Origin: an uncultured Pedobacter sp.
GTDB lineage: Bacteria > Bacteroidota > Bacteroidia > Sphingobacteriales > Sphingobacteriaceae
Reading direction: 5' to 3'
Length of the DNA: 5,338 bases
Assembly: GCA_946478755.1 (NCBI GenBank)
Contig: CAMLDJ010000359.1
Location: forward strand, 1-5,338
Part shown: one piece after another, positions 1 through 5,338 of the stretch
Position numbering within the stretch: the stretch's first letter is position 1
Layout of the letters: each line of letters starts with the position of its first letter
Made by a program: the position numbers and the translations under genes
The notes under the pieces: generated by a model
Told to the model about the DNA's origin: nothing
Databases searched by the model: none
Seen by the model: only the letters and a program-made list of their open reading frames with translations

Positions 1-1
1 A

Positions 2-1558
2 AAAGCCATTGTTGCTGATGCCGTCGAGATAGACGAAAAAAATGTGGGAACCGTAATCCCTGCAACGCTGCAGCGTACATCTGATTACCTGAGCCACCCT
101 ATATTCAACACGCACCGTTCTGAACATGAAATGCTGCGTTATATTAAGTCGTTGGAGACGAAAGACCTTTCACTGTGCCATTCTATGATTGCTTTGGGTT
201 CATGTACTATGAAGCTGAATGCAACAACAGAAATGATTCCTGTAACCTGGCCTGAGTTTAGCAAGATCCATCCTTTTGCACCAGCAGACCAGGTGTTGGG
301 TTATTACACCGTGTTCAATGAACTGGACAAGTGGTTAAGTGAAATTACAGGTTTTGCTGCAATGAGCTTACAGCCCAATGCCGGAGCACAGGGTGAATAC
401 GCAGGCCTGATGGTGATCAGGGCTTATCACAATGACCGTGGAGAAGCACACCGTAACATTGCATTGATCCCTTCGTCAGCACATGGTACAAACCCAGCCT
501 CTGCTGCAATGGCAGGGATGAAGATCGTTATTGTAAAATCACTGGAGAACGGGAACATCGATGTTGATGATCTAAAGGCCAAAGCTGAGGAACATGCAGC
601 TAATCTTTCCTGCTTAATGGTGACTTACCCTTCTACACACGGTGTGTTTGAAGAAAGTATTGTCGACATCTGTGACATCATTCACAAAAATGGTGGACAG
701 GTGTATATGGACGGCGCAAATATGAACGCACAGGTTGGTTTAACCAGTCCGGGTAATATCGGCGCTGATGTATGCCACTTAAACTTACACAAAACCTTCT
801 GCATTCCTCACGGAGGCGGTGGCCCGGGTATGGGACCAATTGGTGTAGCCAAACACCTGGTGCCTTATTTACCTGGTCATGCGGTAATAAACATAAACCA
901 CGAAAAATCTATCCATGCAGTATCATCTGCGCCCTGGGGATCGGCATCCATTCTGATTATCTCTCATGCTTACATTGCAATGATGGGTACAGAAGGGCTT
1001 ACTAATGCAACCCGATATGCAATCTTGAATGCCAATTACATGAAGGCACGTCTGGAACAACATTATCCCGTTTTATATTCAGGTGCCAATGGACGCTGTG
1101 CGCATGAAATGATCCTGGATTGCAGAGGCTTTAAAAGCTATGGAATTGAGGTCGTTGATATCGCAAAACGCTTAATGGATTATGGCTTTCACGCACCAAC
1201 AGTGTCATTCCCTGTTGCCGGAACACTAATGATCGAACCTACAGAAAGCGAGCCTAAACATGAACTTGACCGTTTCTGTGATGCCTTAATAGCCATCAGG
1301 AAAGAGATTTCAGCAGTTGAGAGTGGCAGCCTGGACAAAACAGACAACCCTTTAAAACACGCTCCACATACGGCCGCTATAGTTACAGGCGATGAATGGA
1401 ACCATAATTATAGCAGACAAACCGCGGCATTTCCATTACCCTATGTAGCTGCCTATAAATTCTGGCCTTCTGTAGGCAGGGTTAATGATTCATTCGGCGA
1501 CAGATCATTGGTTTGCGCTTGTCCGCCGATTGAAAGCTATGAAGAAAACTTCGCGTAA
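2..1558 (+). CDS. gcvP: Glycine dehydrogenase (decarboxylating), P-protein of the glycine cleavage system, C-terminal part
   Basis: This is the PLP-dependent P-protein, which decarboxylates glycine and passes the aminomethyl group to the lipoyl arm of H-protein (GcvH) in the cytoplasm, feeding one-carbon units to folate. The frame is open from the left edge, so the gene begins upstream; the GTG at 44 is internal, not a start. The 518 residues seen are about the C-terminal 54% of a protein usually near 950-960 aa. Numbering from base 2: GSCTMKLNA near residues 66-74, [10 protein letters not shown] near 159-168, DGAN at 237-240, and the PLP lysine K264 in NLHKTF, followed by the glycine-rich HGGGGPG loop. 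The ending around [15 protein letters not shown] and CACPPIESY is typical of the family, so the C-terminus is intact. No defect is seen. The single-chain form (N- and C-halves fused) is expected in Bacteroidota, but the N-half lies outside the window. Confidence 0.97.
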   Translation, partial: KAIVADAVEIDEKNVGTVIPATLQRTSDYLSHPIFNTHRSEHEMLRYIKSLETKDLSLCHSMIALGSCTMKLNATTEMIPVTWPEFSKIHPFAPADQVLGYYTVFNELDKWLSEITGFAAMSLQPNAGAQGEYAGLMVIRAYHNDRGEAHRNIALIPSSAHGTNPASAAMAGMKIVIVKSLENGNIDVDDLKAKAEEHAANLSCLMVTYPSTHGVFEESIVDICDIIHKNGGQVYMDGANMNAQVGLTSPGNIGADVCHLNLHKTFCIPHGGGGPGMGPIGVAKHLVPYLPGHAVININHEKSIHAVSSAPWGSASILIISHAYIAMMGTEGLTNATRYAILNANYMKARLEQHYPVLYSGANGRCAHEMILDCRGFKSYGIEVVDIAKRLMDYGFHAPTVSFPVAGTLMIEPTESEPKHELDRFCDALIAIRKEISAVESGSLDKTDNPLKHAPHTAAIVTGDEWNHNYSRQTAAFPLPYVAAYKFWPSVGRVNDSFGDRSLVCACPPIESYEENFA

Positions 1559-1594
1559 GCTTTTAATCTTAAAAAACATATCACAGATCAATTC

Positions 1595-1656
1595 AACCAG
1601 TTAAACCTTTTGATACATTTGTTCTCTATAAATGTATCAAAAGGCTAAGGCTGGTT
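1595..1656 (+). terminator. Long hairpin after gcvP, probable transcription terminator or 3' stabilising structure
   Basis: A perfect 15-bp inverted repeat (1606-1620 with 1630-1644, CCTTTTGATACATTT and its complement) surrounds a 9-base loop. A second 6-bp arm pair, AACCAG 1595-1600 with CTGGTT 1651-1656, lies outside it across a small internal loop. It starts 36 bases after the gcvP stop and ends 27 bases before the next start, so it is well placed to end gcvP transcripts. The T-rich stretch after it (TTAGTTTTA, 1658-1666) is weak, so a factor-independent terminator is not certain. It could instead protect the mRNA 3' end, or be a small dispersed palindrome. Confidence 0.55.
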
Positions 1657-1683
1657 CTTAGTTTTAAACAAAATCATAAAACA

Positions 1684-2277
1684 ATGAAATTAAAACTTAC
1701 GTCATTAGCATTACTTATTTTAGTAATCACAACATCGGCTTTTATAGCCCCGGTATTTAAGGGAGTAACCTATAGGGTGGATGTAGAAAAATCTACTTTA
1801 ACCTGGGTAGGCAAGAAATTAACAGGCAGTCATAACGGCACAATTGACCTTCAATCGGGAAGCCTTTTATTTGACGGCAAAAAATTGTCTGGTGGAAACT
1901 TTGCGATCAATATGACCACAATAAAAGATGCAGATAAAAGTGCCAGGCTGGAAGGACATTTGAAAGCTGATGATTTTTTTGGAACTGATCAATTTGCGAC
2001 CTCTACATTTGTGATTAAAAAAGTTACCGCCGGGGCCGCAAACCAGGTAAATATTACCGGCGATTTAACCATAAAGGGCCTGACAAATTCCATCACCTTC
2101 CCTGCGAATATTGTATGGAATGCCGATGGTTCTGTGACGGCAACGGCAAACAAAGTTATTGTTGATCGTACCAGATACGGCATTAAATACAGGTCCAAAG
2201 GTATGTTTCCTGACGTAGGAGATAAAATGATCTACGATGATTTTGAACTTGCGGTAAAACTTATCGCAAAAAAATAA
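1684..2277 (+). CDS. Secreted YceI-family protein (lipocalin-like, polyisoprenoid-binding type)
   Basis: The 197-aa product matches the YceI domain along almost its whole length. Residues 1-22 form a Sec signal peptide: KLK, a hydrophobic core (LALLILVITTSAFIA), and likely cleavage after A19 or A22. The mature protein should be periplasmic; no lipobox cysteine is present. YceI landmarks visible are YRVDVEKSTLTWVGKK (30-45), SHNGTI (49-54), a strand ending in FAINMTTIKD (73-82), LEGHLKADDFF (89-99), the FATSTFVI strand (104-111), GDLTIKGLTNSITFP (126-140) and DRTRYGIKYRS (161-171). Known members fold as an eight-stranded barrel that binds long isoprenoid or fatty ligands; the physiological role is unknown for most, and no substrate can be read from this sequence. 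The ATG follows an AT-rich leader without a Shine-Dalgarno sequence, normal for this phylum. It is flanked by hairpins on both sides, so it is probably monocistronic. Confidence 0.93.
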   Translation: MKLKLTSLALLILVITTSAFIAPVFKGVTYRVDVEKSTLTWVGKKLTGSHNGTIDLQSGSLLFDGKKLSGGNFAINMTTIKDADKSARLEGHLKADDFFGTDQFATSTFVIKKVTAGAANQVNITGDLTIKGLTNSITFPANIVWNADGSVTATANKVIVDRTRYGIKYRSKGMFPDVGDKMIYDDFELAVKLIAKK

Positions 2278-2296
2278 CATATCTTTATAACATTTT

Positions 2297-2326
2297 AAAA
2301 AGCCATTATTAGTAATGGCTTTTTTT
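2297..2326 (+). terminator. Intrinsic terminator of the YceI-family gene
   Basis: AGCCATTA (2301-2308) pairs with TAATGGCT (2313-2320) around a TTAG loop and is followed by a run of seven T (2320-2326). The A-rich 5' flank from 2297 extends the pairing to 12 bp with the T-run, so it may also work, more weakly, on the opposite strand. It lies 19 bases after the YceI stop codon. Confidence 0.92.
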
Positions 2327-2423
2327 ATGGAAAAAATAAAAGTTTACTAGTTAAAACAAATTACAGACATATTTTATAACTTTATACTAATACCAATTTT
2401 TTGGCCTGGGGCCAGTCAGCTTT
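2327..2423 (+). promoter_or_regulatory. AT-rich leader with the probable promoter of the response regulator
   Basis: Because a strong terminator precedes it, the regulator gene needs its own promoter here. The best match to the Bacteroidota -7 element TAnnTTTG is TAACTTTA at 2377-2384, which has A for the final G, and no clear TTG -33 box sits at the usual distance. A palindromic ACTAGT at 2346-2351 lies between GTTT and AAAC arms. A GC-rich hairpin (TGGCC 2402-2406 with GGCCA 2410-2414, or CTGG 2406-2409 with CCAG 2412-2415) ends 8 bases before the start codon, where ribosome binding occurs. Confidence 0.3.
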
Positions 2424-2831
2424 ATGATGGATAATAAAATTAACCTTCTCGTTATTGATGATGACGATATAAACATCTTTATCATCAAGAAGATTGTTGA
2501 AAAGACGGGCTACAATGTTAATATGGTATCCAAAGCAAATGGGTTGCTGGCTATTGATTATTTGAAAGCTACGTTGAATAAGGAGGAATTTCCACATCTC
2601 ATCCTTATTGATATCAACATGCCCGTGTTAAACGGGTGGGAATTTCTGGATGCCTATGAACAACTCTGCATCACGCAGCGGGTAGACATGTATATGCTAT
2701 CTTCCTCCGTTTATGAGAACGATATAGAAAAAGCCAAAACTTATGCAAAAGTGAAGGGGTTTATTTCTAAACCCCTGTCTATAGAAAGATTAGTAGAACT
2801 TTTTAAGCAATTGAAAGAGGAAGTAAATTAA
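2424..2831 (+). CDS. Single-domain response regulator (CheY-like receiver)
   Basis: The 135-aa product is a receiver domain with no output domain. The acidic cluster D12-D14 (VIDDDD), phospho-acceptor D63 in LILIDINMP followed by NGWEFL, S93/S94 at the Thr/Ser switch position (MLSSSV), and K116 in FISKPLS are all present, so it should accept a phosphoryl group from a histidine kinase or phosphotransfer protein and signal by protein contact. It resembles the stand-alone receivers common in Bacteroidota. No kinase is nearby, so the partner is unknown. The start is one of two adjacent ATG codons (2424 or 2427). An in-frame stop at 2388-2390 and the lack of other upstream starts fix it to within one residue. 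No Shine-Dalgarno sequence is seen. Its stop overlaps that of the convergent hydrolase gene. Confidence 0.93.
   Translation: MMDNKINLLVIDDDDINIFIIKKIVEKTGYNVNMVSKANGLLAIDYLKATLNKEEFPHLILIDINMPVLNGWEFLDAYEQLCITQRVDMYMLSSSVYENDIEKAKTYAKVKGFISKPLSIERLVELFKQLKEEVN
2755..2776. other. Strong hairpin inside the response regulator gene, possible terminator of the opposing gene
   Basis: AGGGGTTTA (2755-2763) and TAAACCCCT (2768-2776) form a perfect 9-bp stem with a four-base TTTC loop, inside the codons for the GFISKP region of the receiver. Read on the - strand it lies 52 bases past the hydrolase stop codon and is followed by CACTTTTGC, a short T-run. It could therefore end hydrolase transcripts. 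Chance pairing within coding sequence is the alternative. Confidence 0.35.
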
Positions 2832-3592
2832 GTAATCTTAAACTGCCCGTCTGTTAAACTAACAAAACCGGTAGCCCTGGTCTTTCCATGATAAAACAGG
2901 CAATTCCAGTTTTCGGCGGCTGCTTTTTTGCCAAACTCTTCCCGCAATTCCATTGCTTTTCTTCCGTCAAAATCGTACTTGGCAATAAATTTCCGTAACA
3001 ATTCTTCAGGTTCAGGCAAAACATCACCTCCAAAAAACACCTTATCTGTGCCGTCATCCAGCAAAAAAACCTGATGGTAAGGCGTATGAGCACCGGTCAG
3101 TTCATAACTGATCTCATCCGTTAACTTTCCAGAGCCCTCTATGAAAGTAAGCTGGGCATTGCGCTGCAAAAATTCGAATAGTTCTGTTTTGTAAGAAGAA
3201 GATGTACTGGTAAAGGCACTCTCCCATTCTCCGCGCTGAATGATATAATTGGCATGCGGAAAACTCAGTTCCATCTGGTTACCAAGATGATGGATCATCC
3301 CGCCAGAATGATCGAAATGCAAATGCGACATCAGCACCATGTCTATATCGTCCGGATCAAACCCCGCCTTTTTGATGTGCTCATGCAAAAAAAGTTGTCC
3401 TTTATCATTACTGTAGCCAAGGCCGGTATCAAACAATACCAGTGAATTTTTCAGTTGCACAAGGAATGGCTGAATATGTACAAACAGTGATGCAGGCCGG
3501 CTTTTCGGATCATCTTTCTCGGAATTAAAGGGAACAAACTTTTTGCTTGCGTCTACAGAATAGGAACCTTCGTATAAAGTGAAAACTTGCAA
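2828..3592 (-). CDS. Metallo-beta-lactamase-fold hydrolase
   Basis: The 254-aa product has a full MBL metal site: H90-x-H92-x-D94-H95 in SHLHFDHSGG, H169 in TGAHTPYHQ, D190 in FFGGDVLP and H235 in FYHGKT, consistent with a dinuclear zinc (or iron) hydrolase. D55 in LFDTGLGY is the conserved strand-end aspartate. There is no signal peptide, so it is probably cytoplasmic. The arrangement resembles the broad family that includes lactonases and other small hydrolases; the substrate cannot be told, and calling it an AHL lactonase or beta-lactamase would overreach. The start is TTG at 3592-3590: no ATG lies between the in-frame stop (3640-3638) and this codon, the next ATG is residue 85, and the N-terminal LYEGSYSVDASKKF must be kept as it looks family-typical. 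It converges on the response regulator with a four-base overlap and diverges from recJ. Confidence 0.9.
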   Translation of the reverse strand: MQVFTLYEGSYSVDASKKFVPFNSEKDDPKSRPASLFVHIQPFLVQLKNSLVLFDTGLGYSNDKGQLFLHEHIKKAGFDPDDIDMVLMSHLHFDHSGGMIHHLGNQMELSFPHANYIIQRGEWESAFTSTSSSYKTELFEFLQRNAQLTFIEGSGKLTDEISYELTGAHTPYHQVFLLDDGTDKVFFGGDVLPEPEELLRKFIAKYDFDGRKAMELREEFGKKAAAENWNCLFYHGKTRATGFVSLTDGQFKIT

Positions 3593-3643
3593 TGGCGTAG
3601 ATATTAGTAAGAAGAAATTAAATGATATATTTACGAATCATTG

Positions 3644-3651
3644 CAAAGATA
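3644..3651 (-). promoter_or_regulatory. Candidate -7 promoter element of the hydrolase gene
   Basis: On the - strand this reads TATCTTTG, an exact match to the Bacteroidota -7 consensus TAnnTTTG. It would place the transcript start near 3637-3640, giving a 5' leader of about 45 bases before the TTG start. No TTG -33 element is found at the usual distance upstream (CAA on the + strand near 3670-3675), which lowers confidence. Confidence 0.4.
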
Positions 3652-3708
3652 TGGAACCTGCATGAACTTCCTGCTCATAAATGATAGCAAAAAGGTCACG
3701 CAAAATTC

Positions 3709-3725
3709 ATAACAATTGATAACAA
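3709..3725 (+). repeat. Tandem ATAACAA repeat just upstream of recJ
   Basis: ATAACAA occurs at 3709-3715 and again at 3719-3725, separated by TTG, giving a 10-base period, about one helical turn. It ends 10 bases before the recJ start, in the leader or ribosome-binding region. It may be a small operator-like site or only AT-rich leader sequence. The rest of the 3593-3735 gap shows no gene. Confidence 0.3.
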
Positions 3726-3735
3726 ACAGATCATC

Positions 3736-5338
3736 ATGAAGAAAAGATGGGTGCAGGCAAAGAAGGGAAATCCGGAAACAACAGACCTGCTTGCACAAGA
3801 ACTAAATATAGATAGAAGCTTAGCTGAAGTCCTGGTAGAAAGGGGAATTTCGTCTTTCGATGAGGCGCGGGCATATTTCAGACCTGAGATGGCCAAACTG
3901 CATGATCCTTTTTTAATGAAGGATATGGACAAGGCTATTGAGCGCATCGACACCGCGCTGAACAACGAGGAAAAAATATTGATTTATGGCGACTATGATG
4001 TTGATGGCACCACCTCCGTCGCCCTGGCCTATAGCTTCTTTAATCAGCTGACCACGAACATTGCTTATTATATTCCGGACAGGCATAAAGAAGGCTATGG
4101 TATATCGACAGCAGGAATCGATTACGCAAAAACACAGGGATTTACTTTAATTGTGGCCTTGGATTGCGGGATCAAATCCTGCGATAAAATCGCTTATGCA
4201 AATAGCCTGGGCGTAGATTTTATCATCTGCGATCATCACCTGCCAGGTGATGAACTTCCTGCTGCTATAGCTATACTCGATCCTAAACGCACAGATTGTC
4301 CTTATCCCTTTAAGGAGCTCGCCGGCTGTGGCATCGGATTTAAGCTGGCCCAAGCCTATTGCCTGACTCATCAGTTACCAGCAGCGCAATATGAACAATA
4401 TATTGACCTGGTTATGGTTAGTATTGCAGCTGATATTGTTCCCATTGAGGACGAAAACAGAATATTGGCCTATCATGGATTGATAAAACTGAATACCAAT
4501 CCCTGCAGGGGCTTAAAGGCGCTGATGGACATATCAGGTAAAAACAAAGATTATACCCTTACCGATGTCGTATTTTCCCTTGCACCGCGCATTAATGCTG
4601 CCGGGAGAATGGACCATGCCAACCAGGCGGTAAAAATGCTGTTGTGTACAGAAGATGATCTGGCACAGGAGCAAAGCATCCTGATCAACCTGCAAAATAC
4701 GGAACGCAAAACATCCGATCAAAGCATCACTGCTGAAGCCCTGGCCTTGATTGGCCAATGTGAGATCCTCATTAACAAAAGAACAACTGTTGTATACCAT
4801 GAAAGCTGGAATAAGGGGGTGATCGGTATCGTGGCCTCGAGACTAACAGAAAAGTATTACCGACCAACAGTTGTATTGACCAAATCAAATGGCCTATTAA
4901 CCGGATCTGCACGGTCCGTAGCAGGATTTGACCTATATGAAGCTTTATTGGGCTGCGAAGATCTGCTGGAACAATTTGGCGGGCATAAGTTTGCTGCGGG
5001 TCTGACCATAAAACCCGAGAATATTAATTTTTTTGCAGACCGCTTTGAAGAGATTGTAAAGGCAACCATTACAGAAGAGCTACTTTGCCCTGAAATAAGG
5101 ATAGACAACGAGATCCAACTGTCGCAAATAGATGGAAAATTCCAACGCATCATTGCCCAAATGGCACCTTTTGGCCCACACAATCCAGCCCCCGTATTTG
5201 TAAGCAATGAGGTCACCTTTGTAGGAAGGCCTTTTGTGGTGGGCACAAAACATTTAAAATTAACTATAAAACAACAAAATTCCCCTATTTTTGATTGCAT
5301 TGCATTTGGAATGGCAGAGGAATATGAACATCTGCTAC
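3736..5338 (+). CDS. recJ: Single-stranded-DNA-specific 5'-3' exonuclease RecJ (3' end beyond the window)
   Basis: RecJ degrades single-stranded DNA 5' to 3' in recombination, mismatch and base excision repair. The frame is open from ATG 3736 to the right edge (534 codons, no stop); with a family length near 570-580 aa, about 40 residues are missing. DHH phosphoesterase motifs in order: GDYDVDGTTS with D86, D88 and D90; PDRHKEGYG (114-122); LDCG with D143; DHH at 166-168; AGCGIGFK (196-203); SIAADIVPI with D233; and APRINAAGRM (283-292). The DHHA1 domain follows with NKGVIGIVASRL (359-370), GSARS (390-394) and FGGHKFAAG (414-422). The OB-fold begins around APFGPHNPAPVF (477-488). All metal-binding residues expected are visible, so it should be active. 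The start gives MKKRW, a typical Bacteroidota RecJ beginning. It diverges from the hydrolase gene and has its own leader. Confidence 0.96.
   Translation, partial: MKKRWVQAKKGNPETTDLLAQELNIDRSLAEVLVERGISSFDEARAYFRPEMAKLHDPFLMKDMDKAIERIDTALNNEEKILIYGDYDVDGTTSVALAYSFFNQLTTNIAYYIPDRHKEGYGISTAGIDYAKTQGFTLIVALDCGIKSCDKIAYANSLGVDFIICDHHLPGDELPAAIAILDPKRTDCPYPFKELAGCGIGFKLAQAYCLTHQLPAAQYEQYIDLVMVSIAADIVPIEDENRILAYHGLIKLNTNPCRGLKALMDISGKNKDYTLTDVVFSLAPRINAAGRMDHANQAVKMLLCTEDDLAQEQSILINLQNTERKTSDQSITAEALALIGQCEILINKRTTVVYHESWNKGVIGIVASRLTEKYYRPTVVLTKSNGLLTGSARSVAGFDLYEALLGCEDLLEQFGGHKFAAGLTIKPENINFFADRFEEIVKATITEELLCPEIRIDNEIQLSQIDGKFQRIIAQMAPFGPHNPAPVFVSNEVTFVGRPFVVGTKHLKLTIKQQNSPIFDCIAFGMAEEYEHLL

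Noticed and set aside
44..46. GTG as a possible start of a separate P-protein subunit 2 gene
   Set aside because: The frame is open to the left edge and the upstream codons encode plausible P-protein sequence, so a single long gcvP cut by the window is the better reading.
772..1005. 77-residue frame in another phase inside gcvP
   Set aside because: It is nested in the highly conserved PLP-lysine region of gcvP and its translation resembles no protein.
2382..2597. 71-residue open frame on the - strand across the regulator start
   Set aside because: It is antisense to the receiver domain and its leader; no recognisable domain or initiation signal.
2838..2860. TTAAACT direct repeat (2838-2844 and 2854-2860)
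   Set aside because: It is short, lies in the hydrolase C-terminal codons, and has no supporting context; chance is sufficient.
3696..3965. 89-residue open frame on the - strand covering the recJ start
   Set aside because: It is antisense to the recJ N-terminus and leader, is serine- and hydrophobic-rich without motifs, and is best explained as a shadow frame.
4857..5300. 147-residue open frame on the - strand
   Set aside because: It lies wholly opposite recJ, whose motifs and uninterrupted frame are clear, and its translation shows no domain.
1..5338. A novel defence, mobile or biosynthetic system
   Set aside because: All five genes belong to known families with intact landmarks, no unassigned gene remains, and no transposase, integrase, array or terminal repeat is present.

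Overview
This is a chromosomal window from a bacterium of the phylum Bacteroidota, probably a Pedobacter or Mucilaginibacter-like member of the Sphingobacteriaceae. The basis is moderate GC content (judged by eye), starts without Shine-Dalgarno sequences, a TAnnTTTG-type promoter element, and the protein character of GcvP, the secreted YceI-like protein and RecJ. The genus is inference; no search was run.

Layout from left to right: (1) the C-terminal 518 residues of glycine dehydrogenase GcvP on the + strand, cut by the left edge; (2) a 125-base gap dominated by a long hairpin; (3) a complete secreted YceI-family protein on the + strand, followed by a textbook intrinsic terminator; (4) a 146-base gap holding that terminator, an AT-rich leader and a small GC-rich hairpin; (5) a single-domain CheY-like response regulator on the + strand; (6) a metallo-beta-lactamase-fold hydrolase on the - strand, convergent with the regulator, the two stop codons overlapping within one TTAA; (7) a 143-base divergent promoter region; (8) recJ on the + strand, running off the right edge after 534 codons with no stop. 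No gap exceeds 300 bases.

The genes do not form an obvious pathway. GcvP acts in glycine cleavage and one-carbon supply, RecJ in recombination and repair, and the three middle genes are small stand-alone units of general type (periplasmic lipid-binding-like protein, phospho-receiver, hydrolase). The separating hairpins and strand changes argue for independent transcription units rather than an operon. There are no tRNA or rRNA genes, no CRISPR array, no transposase and no sign of a mobile element or defence island.

I found no new biological system. The points worth a second look are local: a 15-bp perfect hairpin with an outer stem after gcvP, an apparent TTG start for the hydrolase, the shared-stop convergent pair with a strong hairpin inside the regulator gene, and small repeats in the promoter regions.
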